DNA of 60,000 nt from Tubulanus polymorphus (Eukaryota; Nemertea; Palaeonemertea; Tubulaniformes; Tubulanidae). Both the position numbers and the translations under genes were made by a program. This document shows positions 27,776-39,700 of this stretch, piece after piece; position 1 is the stretch's first letter; the number at the start of each line of letters is the position of its first letter. Location of the stretch: assembly GCF_964204645.1 (NCBI RefSeq), contig NC_134030.1, forward strand, positions 8,556,278-8,616,277, written 5' to 3'. The notes under the pieces are model-generated. The model saw nothing but the letters and a program-made list of their open reading frames with translations, ran no database searches and was not told the DNA's origin.

Positions 27776-28135
27776 ATGAAGCCATCCTCCCTCGGCAAGG
27801 ATTCGAACCTGATAGCATCGCTAGATTCAGTCACGTTACGAACGCCTGGTACACTAGTCCGAGTTCGCAAGTACATATGTAGCTTAGATGATGCCATTAT
27901 TAGCCAATCAGATATCCCATTTTATTTTAGTCCGGGTTTTTTGATTTATTGTTTTACCGTGAATTTTGCCTCATCGATTATACAAGAAGCAATGTTATTG
28001 GTGCCGCAAGTTTTTGTGCGGCAAACCTGCGCATGTACCTGCGCACCCGGTCTAGTGTGGAAGCGTTTCGTGCCGTAGCTAAGTCTAGCGATGCCATAAG
28101 GTTCGAATCCCTGCCGAGAGAAGATGTCAGGAAGC
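27776..28135. repeat. Inverted pair of tRNA-like (SINE-type) units
   Basis: The minus strand of about 27785-27870 and the plus strand of about 28030-28132 are homologous over about 90 bases. Both run CTAGTGT...TCTAGCGATGC, then a perfect B-box GGTTCGAATCC, then TGCCGAG. The unit between a CTCGG start and a CCGAG end is about 73 bases, tRNA size. Stems pair only partly, so these look like tRNA-derived repeats rather than working tRNA genes. Confidence 0.6.
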
Positions 28136-31100
28136 TGAACGCATCCATTCGATACGCTCACTAATTGAATGTGGGTATACTCTTTATCACACAATGGTCA
28201 AAGTTGTCAAATGGTTTTGAATTGCCTCTTAAACTTCGTGAAAATTATAGGTTGATAAAAGAGTATAGGTTAATATAGATAACCTAATACCGATAATGGA
28301 TTTGGGCTCTTGGAAAAACTTTATTTACATCCATTACAGCAAAATAATGATAAATATCCATATCAAATTACATTGGTCGTAATGGGTTAAGTACGAGACA
28401 CTACGTCACGTGCGGTAGCTGTGAAGAGTATAGTATCAATCTACTGTAGAATCAACCAAAACACATAATTCTAATTTGAAAAAAAAATTGTTGCATGGCC
28501 TTCCTTCCATTTCATCGCTTGTTAGCAAATAATGGCCGAAACATCAGCCTCGCCTTTCGATTGACTCTAACCAATAGTCGAGAATTTCTCTAATATATCA
28601 ACGTGTATTACCATAAGTGAATAGTTCTGGTCTTACCGAATGCAGACGAGCAGCATCGCGATCAAGGTCATTTTTGGTACAGAATTAGTATCATTTTGCC
28701 CGTACGGTGACAAAAGTGAAAACGCGAAGGTAAATAACAATTTCCGTATGATTGAATCAGTCTCTGAAAGATGAAAAATGGTCGGATTTCCATTTGCGTT
28801 AGCACAAACCCCACTGTTTTTACCGATCGAATTTAGAAAGAAGCATCTACCGTTTGTCGAAAACTCAACTCGAATGTGTCGCAGAAGTACATGCAATCCG
28901 TTAAATTTCTTCATATAAAAATCACAGATGAAAATCAATTTTGTACGAAGATAATAGTTTGTCGAATAATGAGAAAAGCGTGCCATTGGAAAGATAGCAG
29001 TAACTACATCGTGACTTGCACTTTTTGTTGGTATATACGTTGTTTTACAGATTGAGAAGAGTTAGAACAGAAACCTAAGTGATTGGATATGGAAAAATGT
29101 TTTGTGTTATGAACACCGTCTTCAGCGCGCGTGATATACAATATATTATTTCAACGCCACGCACAATCCAGCCGGTCTTAATTGAGCTTCATAAACGATT
29201 TAGTTTATTCCTCCTGAAGAGAAAGATACGGCGCTAATTATCTATGAAGTCGGCTTTCAATTCAGAGGAGGTTGTGGATTTCAGTGGATAAATCGAAACT
29301 TAAGAAATATCAATGAGAAATGTTATTCAACTGCGCCATGTCCCCTTCCTGGACAGGATACGTACTACGTATAACTAACCCGAGCAAAAAATGTGGCATT
29401 ACTAATAATTGTTTCTCAGATAATCGGCCTCGGAGTATTTGGCTCGTTTGTGTCTGGTTGCATCCAACATTCAATAGTACGATTTCATCCGTGTGTACGA
29501 TAACAGCTGTCGCAGATTACCAGACTTCGTCCATAGGTATAATCACTTGCCAGAGGCGGGAACGAAAACGCGGCCGAGTCTGCGGCGTAGTCTGGGCTAT
29601 ATTCGTATACACCCGTCCGCCGAAATACGATAGATTTATCAAATCCGAGATTAATGTCGATAATCGGATAAGCAGTGTTTTCCCGGGCTATTGGAGATTA
29701 CATCAATTTACCAGCATCAGAATTCCGTCGGTAGACTAGAAAATGTGCTCACCAGTAAATTTGCCCGTGTATAGGTCGGCCTTATGCTTACCAGGGACTC
29801 GTTATGTGACGCGATCCTCTGGCGACCGCCAGCGACGATCACTTCACTAAGACCCGTCATCGCCCGCATGACTGCCAGCGATGCCCTATTGCAACGAGTC
29901 GCTCATATCTATTTTCTGGGAACCGATCGTCTCTCCCGGACATAACCGCCATAATGCCGCTCGATATTGAAACTGAAAACACAGTCGCCAGTTTGTGACC
30001 ATCGTGTCACCGTTGCAAGCAGTGGCAAGTCACCTGAGCCCGCCTTAAATCGAGGTCACAAGGTTCCTTAGCATCCACGATTCCTCGTAGCACAGACGAT
30101 ACGATTTTACACATGAAAATTGCTGCTCGCATAGATTTTATCGTTTTTTTTTTAAATATGTAACATCTAAGATGATTTACCCGAATGAGTGCCGTGCGTG
30201 GTTGTTTGTAATTTATTGCACTGTCCGTAACAGCGGTATTTCATTAGCTATCGGGCATTTCACGCAATTCTTGTCGAAGAAAAAGAAACTGGAAGACATC
30301 AACGATCAGGATTTCCGCCAATATTGAATGAAAAGTCACCTGAATGGAAACTGTACGCCAATCCATTAGGCGTTAGGCGAGAGGAGTCTGTTATTCTAGA
30401 CCCGGAAGTTAACGGTAGTTGATTACTGAGGGACTAATAGCCCCCCACGATAATATCAAGCAATCGATCACGTCATCATCAGTACTATTATGGTCAACGT
30501 AATCGCCCTACTCGCCACACGCAGTTGGCCTAAGTCGCAGCTGCATCTTGTCACCTATAAAAGATTTCTTAATATATCACACTTCTTTTATTCGTGTTTT
30601 CGTCGTACCTTTGAGGCCGATTATTTTCTTAATTTGCTGATGACTTTTTCCTTATTTTTCCGTTTACGACAACGGCATTGGCGTTCATTTTACCTTCCTG
30701 ATCGAAGCTACGAATCGAACAATTTCAGTGAACCGCATTGGGAGGCTGAATATGATTTCCAGTTCGTACAAAGAGGTTAAAAGTGAGCCGAATACAAGAT
30801 ACATATACATGTTAACTGATGAACATATGAATAACTACGCAGGCTTGACACTCTATTAGGAAATTTCCAAATTCCATATGGCACTATAAACTTACGAATT
30901 CATTCGCTGTGGCCGCGGATCTATGGTAAGATGTATGTTTTTTAAGTCGGAGGAAATTGATATGGAACTGATTGTCTTCTAAATCTTATCAACTTTTTAA
31001 CCCGTCTGGGATATCTCGCTTATTTTCAGACACCACTCAGTAGACATACGCCGATTGTATGGTTACTATTATTTGTTTCTTTTGACGAAAAAAGGCATTT

Positions 31101-31719
31101 TCTATCGAAGCTCAAGCGGGTTTTTCTTCACAGTGTAGGCCTGACTGGTTGCTCCATCTCGCTTATGGTGTGATGTTACCACGAACGATATGAATGAGTT
31201 CTCGGGTTGATTTCAGTCGGTAAAAATTAAGTTCTATCAATAAATAAGTATCGTAATACTAGATGTAATAGGAATCCAAAATGAAATTGCTCTAAGCTTT
31301 GACGCACGTTATTCATAGGGGAGTGGATCAGGACCGACAATAGATAGTAATGAATGAATGATTTGAAATTCCGACTTACCGAAAAAACCATGTACCAAAA
31401 ATGCACAGATGCCAGTCCTTCACCGGCACTAAAATCGAAATAATCTATAGACAAATGCCAACCAGAATTGTGTTTAATGTGGGAACTCTTTGAGTTAACA
31501 GCATACGAATATGAATTATGTAAGGCGGACGTCATCGGCTTACTCTAGAATCGAGAAAATGTTGACCACCAGATTGTGTTTCCCCCAATAATTCAGTTAG
31601 TTCTTTCATTCTTACATTTGTGCACATCCCCCCCCCCAACATTTCTTTCGTCGATAATGATTCATAAGCTCGGTAAACGCCGCCTCGGGACGTGTGTAGC
31701 TCAGGACCGCGTAGGAAAA

Positions 31720-31770
31720 CATCCTCGCTTGCCAGGTTTGATTGCTCAAACCGACACAAACCCTGGCCGC
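31720..31770 (+). repeat. Dispersed repeat R5, copy 2
   Basis: CATCCTCGCTTGCCAGGTTT then GATTGC, shared with 12182-12260 and with the inverse of 32795-32850. Confidence 0.6.
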
Positions 31771-32744
31771 AAACCTTTCATTGGTCCATTTACGGGATTG
31801 AATATCTCGGGATCATGTTGTTTCGTCAATCAGAATGAAAGAAATTTTCATTTTCGCTGCTTTCAAATGGCGGATTTTTCAACTGAGAACCTCTGCCGAC
31901 CAAGTTTAAATTTATTACACCGAAAGCATATAAACAGGCTATACCGTATACAGAAATTAAAGAAAAAAAACAAAAAGAAAAACAGCAAAAGAATTACAAC
32001 ATTTTTCAACAAGCACAATTATAAATTGAGAGAAAGAAATATAGCTTTCTGTGTTGGCCAAGCAAAGCCTTAAGGCCGCTGTCGCAAACATCAAGTAAAA
32101 AAGGAAAGGAAAACAAGGAACCAGTGTGGAAAGGAAATGAGAATTGATAAATCTTTATCAGTAGGACGATGGTGTCACTGAATATGCCATGCAGTTTCTA
32201 GCACATAACAAGTAGAGTCTGTTTCTAAAGAACATTTTGGAGAACCGCTCTAAAAGGCGAACACTTTTCTTGCAAATGATTTGTCAGGTTTGTGTGAAGA
32301 CATAGTGACTGCGATTTCGAAGAGTGAGAGCAATGAGTTCGGCTTGGTGACATTGCCGATAGGCAGTAGTGAAACTACAGATAAGCAATATTTGAAAGGA
32401 ATATCTTACAAAATTCAAATGTAGGAGGAAATCGCCGAACAAAGTGCTTATATTTCTGTTATGAGACTGGAGAGACGGTAGAAGAGGTCTGACGATATCT
32501 GTATGAAATAGGAACCTCCAGTAGCAGCTAAAACGAATGATTTGGTGCATGATTCTGAATCATCTGAAATAGTCTATTACATTTACAAGATTTCTTGGAC
32601 GGACAAGTTTACACTTCAAAGCGGCCACCAGTTCATGCTTTAAGCCAATCACCGGCAGATTTGCTACGCATCTAATTGGCTGTTTATATATACTGGTGAC
32701 CGCTTAGCGGCAATTTGTCCGCCCGGGTAATCTCGGGCGATGTA

Positions 32745-32850
32745 ATAGACCAATGAAGAGTTTGCGACCACAGGGTTTGTGATCAACCCCAACAGTTGGG
32801 GCGAGCTTCGGCGGGAGGCAATCAAACCCTGGCAAGCGAGGATGTAGGTA
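32745..32850 (-). repeat. Dispersed repeat R5, copy 3
   Basis: Read on the minus strand it gives CATCCTCGCTTGCCAGGGTT, TGATTGCCTCCCGCCGAAGC and TCGCCCC, the closest match to the 12.2-kb copy. Confidence 0.7.
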
Positions 32851-34254
32851 AAGGGAATGTAACGTATTCCTTTGTTTAAACTATACCTGGTTTTTTGCAT
32901 CTGAGTTTAACTTAAGTATTGTAATAAGTATTTCTATGGCACGCGTATAATACAAAACGAATACACTATGAGGTCGCGCTCGATATCTCTTAAGTTTACG
33001 AAATGGTTTGAATTCCTACGTAACTTCTAACGTAACAGCGAGTCGGCAAAAAATCATAATCAAAATTTAAAGGCAGAATAACAAGCAATAATTGCCAATC
33101 GCCGGAGGCGACCATTCAATTATGAGGTATGCCTCGTCAGCAGCTGGGTGTTCACGACAAACATACACTTTTTTAGCATACGTACAGGTGATTACTTCCA
33201 GCAGAAAACACGCAGAAAATTACTTTTTCCGGATAACACGCGCCATCGACAGATAGAAATACTACTTTCCATTAACCAAGATTAGTCTTGAAATAGTCTT
33301 AAACTGAAATATCAGATTTGCAGTTCTGAGCGCCAAATCCTTATGACTTTTGGCGATGGGAAAATTAGATAAGATACGTATATGAACACTCAGGATGTGG
33401 GATTTTAAGAGAGATATTCGACGTGCATAAGTAGGGCAGGGATTGATTTGACGAGGAAGATTCTTTGGAAAGGCCTACCGGGCAGCGGTCAGCCAGTTTT
33501 CCGAAAATAATCATTCGTATTGTGCTCTCATCATGGTTTCTCACAAGAAAGATAGATCTGCTTAAACGCTGTCACAGTCTCGTGATCATCAAGTAGTCAT
33601 TTTACTGAACCGCTGCCTTTCAACTGCCGCCAATTTATCTAATGCGCTGTAAAGATTATAGGTCGATTCGATGTGGTGCCCTCTTTTAAACTGTATCGGC
33701 GAAATAAATTTGCTCTAACCTAAATTGTATTTCTGCGATTGTCTGATTTAATTAACGTTTGGGAATCCAATTTCATTCAATATTCAATAACGTTCACAGC
33801 TTTGGACTTGGGCTTTGAAGTTGGATTCTGTTGATCAGCCGCGTCAGCGGGAATGCGCTTCAGTCTGATTAGCCACACGGATAATTCATTTGGTTCTAGT
33901 CAATTATTAGAGCGGTCCTTGGTTCTTTCAAGGTTTTTTTACTGGAAATGGAAACCATAGAAACGTGCTTATAACGTTTTTGAACCGTGCATTATAAAAA
34001 TGTACTCAGATTGGTGCATCATACACGACGTACGTATCGAAGCTAAAACTTAAGCATTCACTAAAACAACTATTTCTAAGAAATTCTGGATGATTTGAAA
34101 ATTTCTCGCAGCGTGGTTGTGCCTTGTGTGAATAGACTATTTCATCGCGACGGCGAAACTATATTCAATTATCTAAACGCACTTAAACTTACCTCCGCGC
34201 TCGTTTATGTGATCTGATTATCGAACGTGGCAGGCTTTATTTATTAAACGACAA

Positions 34255-35468
34255 CGATACTAAATGGAGATGCAGATGAAAAGATATACCGACTCGATAA
34301 ATGATGATAGGTTAAAAAATCTATCGTTAAATCCGGCGCTGAATAGCCTTGAACTGCTCTTTTTAATATTAAGCTAAACTACTGTATATAATCATAATCC
34401 TGAAACTGCGATAACGCCCGCCGGAAAATATAATCATCTGATTTTCATTTATGAAAACATGAAAGGAAATTCGATACTAAATATAGTAAGGCTATCCGTG
34501 TAAAGCAATGAAATGTGAAAAATACGCGGTAAAGAAAAATCATATCAATTTTCTTCGATATCACTGGCAATATTTTCGACTCTTTCTTGCCTGATAGGCA
34601 TCAATATTAAAACAATTTTTACTGTTTGTAACACGCCTGGCGATAATTCTCGGTATGTCAACTTATTTTGACATTTTCTAAGCTCCACTCTCAGCCTGAT
34701 TCTGACAATTTAAGCCGGCGTTATTGTTCCGTTCGGTTTATATCTGTTATCTCTTTGGCAATACTTACACCGGAGGAATGGTGAGCAAATCTACGTAAAT
34801 TTGAACTCAAGTCATCATCAGATTGTCTCGTTCATTATAGTTCGTCTCCAGCGCGGGTCCCTTTTTGCGTAGTGTGCAGAAAACGATATTAAATAGACGC
34901 AGACGAAAAGTTATACCGACTCGAAAAATTATGATAGGTAAAAATCTATCTTTAAATCCGGCGCTGAATAGCCATGAACTACTGCCCTTAAATATTCAGC
35001 TAAACTACGGTATATAATTATAATCCTAAAACTGCGATAACGCCCGCCGGAAAATATAATCATCTGATTTTCATTGATGAAAACATGAAAGGAAATTCGA
35101 TACTAAATATAGTAAGGCTATCCGTGTAAAGCAATGAAATGTGAAAAATACCCGGTAGAAAAAAATATAATGTCAATTTTCTTCGATATCACTGGCAATA
35201 TTTTCGACTCCATCTTGCCTGATAGGCATGAATTAAAACCATTTTTGCTGTTTGTAACACGCCTGGCGGTAAATCTCGGTATGTCAACTTTTTTGACATT
35301 TTCTAAGCTCCACTCTCGGCCTGATTTTGACCATTCGGTTTATATCCGTTATCTCATTGGCAATACTTATACCGGAGGAATGGTGAGCAAATCTACGTAA
35401 ATTTGAACTTGAGTCTTCATCAGATTGTCTCGTTCATTATAGTTCGTCTCCAGCGCGGGTCCCATTTT
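34255..35468. repeat. Direct tandem duplication, period about 630 bp
   Basis: Unit 1 (34255-34868) and unit 2 (34885-35468) run in parallel through CCGACTCG, AAATCCGGCGCTGAATAGCC, AACTGCGATAACGCCCGCCG, AGTAAGGCTATCCGTGTAAA, ACACGCCTGGCG and CCAGCGCGGGTCCC. They differ by scattered substitutions and small indels. No coding capacity is conserved between them. Confidence 0.93.
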
Positions 35469-35546
35469 TTGTGATTCACCAAGAACAACGATTTCTGCAT
35501 GGAAAACGAAACTTGTGTATTTCAAGATCCTTTTTATGAACACAAG

Positions 35547-35665
35547 TTGAAACAAGTATTTATTTCTTCCGGCGAATGAAAGTTGCTATTCAATAAATAC
35601 ATTTCAGTGAAACAAGTATTTCTTCCGGCGATTGAAAGTTTCTAATCAATAAATACATTTCAGTG
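35547..35665. repeat. Tandem duplication, ~60-bp unit
   Basis: TGAAACAAGTATT...TTCTTCCGGCGA.TGAAAGTT...CAATAAATACATTTCAG occurs twice, head to tail. Confidence 0.9.
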
Positions 35666-36376
35666 TAAATGACAAATAAGAAAATGTCTTCCATACGCAT
35701 TTCAAAATCAACTGAAAGCACTTCGTTAAAAATCATTAAATGTGTTTGCGATGTTAATCGATATACGTAAAAACATTTGCCAAAACCGAATAAGAATTTT
35801 AGATCAACAATATCATATTTACATTCGAAAGTTTTACTCCAATGGAATACGTAGATAAAAGTGATACGCTTAATGCAGTTGACTTTTAAAGATAAAGCGA
35901 TTGAATTATTCCAATCGTCGTCGCGCGCGCAGATTTAATATGCAAATTAATATCGCTGTAGATTTCCGGCAGACTGCCACAGTCGATCATAGCCTCGCCA
36001 TTAGACGGGTTCCTTCCTGTTTTATATTTGATAAATCAGCCTGATTAACGACGATCCGTTTGTTAAATCAGGAACAAAGCCGACGATCGCATTGTCAAAC
36101 CCTGTTATTTAAGAATCATTACGCCACTGAGAACTAGAAAATTCTTCAATTAAGGATTTTCCCATTTGATTTATTCAAAGACATTTTCGAGAAAGATAGA
36201 TCTTGTCATACGAATCTTGGTCTAATTCTAGTTGATGAAGTACTGTTATTTTTCGGATATCTCCTCTGCGTGTAACCTTAAGTCCGGTTTAGATTTAGTG
36301 ACGAGTGAGCATTTCTACATTCCGAAGGCGATAGCCTGTAAAGAACAAGACGACTCAATGCATCCCAGAACAAACA

Positions 36377-36500
36377 ATGGATGGATGGATGGACGGACGT
36401 CCGGGCGGACAGACGTGCGGGCGGACAGACGTGCGGGCGGGCGGGCGTGCGGGCGGGCGGGCGGGCTGGCGGTCAGGCGGACGGACGGATGGATGGAAGG
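36377..36500. repeat. Compound tetranucleotide repeat (ATGG/ACGG/GCGG)
   Basis: (ATGG)n passes to GGAC/GGCG units and back to (ACGG)/(ATGG)n. The core is strongly G-rich on the plus strand (GGGCGGGCGGGCGTGCGGGC). Confidence 0.93.
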
Positions 36501-36689
36501 AAAGAATAAGCAGAAACGTTACATTTACAACTATTTCATCATTACAATGTTATACATATTGAATTTGTTCGTTTACTTAGACCTTCGTTATATCAACGGG
36601 AACCACTCATAGGGCTATATCTGAGCATCACATTTTCAAAATATTCTTGGGTTTGGGCACGAGACCCCTTTCAGTTCCGGCCAAATTAT

Positions 36690-36799
36690 AAAGAGCCCAC
36701 CCGCATATTTCTCACGCTACGGGCCAGTCGTATGATATCTGCTCATAGAAATCGAGCACGAATAAGATATTTCTGAGTGAAATTCGCTCGGGCCTCTTT
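36690..36799. repeat. Imperfect ~110-bp fold-back
   Basis: AAAGAGCCCACCCGCATATT pairs imperfectly with the inverse of CACTCGCTCGGGCCTCTTT-type sequence at the right end. It resembles a small fold-back MITE and is weaker than the 19.6-kb hairpin. Confidence 0.45.
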
Positions 36800-39700
36800 A
36801 GTACGTCGTTCTCAGGATGAGACTGTTGATATAAACGTTGGTTTAATCTCTGAAAATGCTCTTTTCTAAACATTGATCGCAGACGTGTTGGCCGAACATT
36901 CAGCTTTTGTTGTTTTAATTTTCTCTCTATTTTCTCGGCGGTCTACGTCGGATGTGCTTGATGATAGAAGCGATTGGTGAGGTCTCTGTCGGTGCCAGAC
37001 ATGTGGACTATTCTTATTGCAACCTCTTATTGCAACCCTGTGGCGGCAACAATATCATGACGTCATATCGATAAAAAATTTACCATTCTATTGTGAATGA
37101 GGAGTACAATGTACAATGTCAAGTTCTATATTCGAATTTTTTTTTCGTCCATATTATTACATCAACCAACCGTGATGTGTAATGAGGATTGTTGTACAGA
37201 CTTATTTTATGATTTAAGGTCAGTTAAGAAATCCGCCCATCAACTGGTGGGACCTGGCTCGAAGTGGCTAACTAATGGTTTTGTATTTTGAATGGAAATC
37301 TTGAGCGAGAATGGTCGTACAATTAAGCCATTACTGCAAATAACACCAATGTTTACCGTAAAATAAATAATTCATCTGATAATACATCGGAGAAACAAAC
37401 TATTTCTCACAGAAATCGACAGTAACTTCGGGAAATCGTGCTTAAGTCGGTGACCGAATGTCCACTTGTTTTTACTTAATACTCAACTCCTTTAGATGTT
37501 CAGTGCTTTTCTGTGTATTTGCAGAAAACATTTTTATTGATATTCGAAAAGAAAAGTTGAATACTGTTCGGCTTGAAAAAAAATCATGTTCCGATAATAA
37601 GGATACTACAAGCGGTTTACTCAAATCGACTGTACTGTATATTGCCTGTCGTATCATATTTGTAAATGCCAACGCCTGAAATAAGTGGATCTTCTTAGAA
37701 CTGGGTCGGAACGGCCGTCGGTTACCCCAGGGCAGTGAATCATACCACACGACATTCTATTTATTGTAAGGCTTACAACCCCAATCTAAAGTACATGAAA
37801 ATTACTCGAAGATAGAAAATCATCGATGGGTTAACGTTTTCCAAGTACCTTTCACTGTTTGGTAAGATTCTATTGCAAAAGAGCAACCGCTCCTTTAGTT
37901 GTAGTCGTTTTTCACGAAACGTGCATCGCCCACCAGCTGATTCTTTTCGATGATAAAAGTTTGCGGCGAATCATTATCGGCGATAATGTTTACGTAGTGA
38001 ACCGGACCAGCATCAAGGTTTTGACGACAAAAAGTATTTGTGCATGGTTTTTATCGGTGTTCCGCTCGATTCGATCAAAGCTTCACGTCAACGTCTAGCC
38101 TTCTAATTCAGCCAACGACAAGGTTCGATTAGGCCTGGTTACTTATAAAATTCTCAATGCATTGACAAAAAGATGCGAAAGAATGAAATTGTAAAACGTA
38201 TTTCACTAATGGGGACAGGTTCACTTAATGCTTAAAAATGCATAAAAGTGATTCAATAAACTGTGTGCTTATTGTAAACCTGAAATAAAACAATGGCAAA
38301 AATTACGAAATATATTCACTTCATACCTCAACCAATGGACTCTTCGTTCCATGCTCAAAATGAGCCCTTAATAGGAACACAACCTAAGTTCTAAGCAGGC
38401 ATCTGTTCTGGAGCCAAAGAAATGAAGACATAATATTCTTGCCTCAGGTCTGGGCTATGGGACTAGCCCCGTCTAAAAGCAGGCGACTATCTTTTTGTGA
38501 TCGCAGTCGCCGCTGATGAGTCGATTGTGACCGAGGACAAATAGGCGACAAACAAGTTATATTTGTGCGTGTTATTTGTCGTGTTAACGATAAGTCGGTC
38601 GATGTTAACTTACCTGTTATTCATCGTTAGACAACTTGATTACCAATGTATGATTATTGCACGGGCTTCGATGTATCTCGTGACGATGAACACCAGCTTT
38701 TAATTAAGTACGCTAAGTGGAGTCGAGTGCTCTGCAAATGTGACAACCGTTACAAAGCCGGACGACGAGCGAGCGAGCAAGCAACGTGAGCAAGACCTTT
38801 CGTTGGCCGACGATGGTTTGTTACAATAGCTACAAAACGGGCAACCGTTTTCTTAAGAAATAGGTACCCACACATTACTGCCAACTCATTTTCACGACGA
38901 ATAGTCATGATCTCTTAAACTGTAAAGGAAACTGGTTGTGAAACTGAAATACTGAAATATGAATGGCGTCGCTTCAATTCTTCGCTTTCGTACTAAAACG
39001 GAATCCCCGATGAATGAAACACACCTAATACTTTGTCGAACGCGATGTCATAACTACAGAAAAACGATACTGACGTCTACTCAACTTCAAGTGAACGTGC
39101 CAGATAGTACAGGCCTTTGTCTTCGACGCCTATACACAGAATGAGAACTTCGATTATCTCAGTTTGTTTCGTAAAAACCAATTTTCTCCAAAACGCCAAG
39201 GAAACACGGCTTATGAAATTTCGCATGCTTTTCTATTCACCAAGAATCTTAGTGTCTGATGTACCACAGTTGGTTACACTAGGATCGTTAGAGCGACGGA
39301 GATCACTGGTGGAGACAACCACTGCCAGTGCTGGGTGAAGCTTTTCTATAGCAATACTCACATAATGTCTCTCTGTGACTTTTTCAAACCAATCTTTTAA
39401 GAGATCAAACCGCAATTCATGTGTTATATATTCTTTATCGACTCGAAAACCGAGGCAATCACTCAAGCGACGCCATCAAGTTCGACTGCATGCTAATTAA
39501 GGCCATAACGTTTGATGAGGACACGATCTTTTCATTTCATTTTCATAAAATCGTTTTCATTGCAATACAACTACTGCGACGAAAAGTACATTTGTTTGGT
39601 CAAACCCCCCACTATTATATGCGCATGTAATAAACACTTTACAGATACATATGGACATGATTATCGAACAGCGTGGGAATTGCCCGCATGTAAAAAACCT

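Larger units (their letters stand above)
28140..34240. other. 6-kb region without recognisable genes
   Basis: It contains repeat R5 copies (31720-31770 and, inverted, 32795-32850) and a 10-C run at 31629-31638. Its open frames lack splice context or known motifs. No RNA gene seen. Confidence 0.45.

Noticed and set aside
28030-28135. Working tRNA gene at the B-box sequence
   Set aside because: The acceptor and D stems pair poorly and a homologous inverted copy lies next to it, pointing to a tRNA-derived repeat.
28633-28986. Minus-strand frame ending with a short hydrophobic start-like stretch (MTLIAMLLVCIR) and a GTAAGA donor
   Set aside because: Looks like a signal-peptide exon, but no acceptor in the matching phase gives an open frame downstream (the 27.4-kb candidate hits a stop).
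29320-29739. 139-codon plus-strand open frame
   Set aside because: No motif, no splice context and low-conviction composition; most likely chance.
38480-38560. CTGATGAG with flanking GTCGCC/GGCGAC resembled a hammerhead ribozyme core
   Set aside because: The GAAA box and the NUH cleavage site are missing, and the complementary strands pair across the wrong positions for hammerhead stems.
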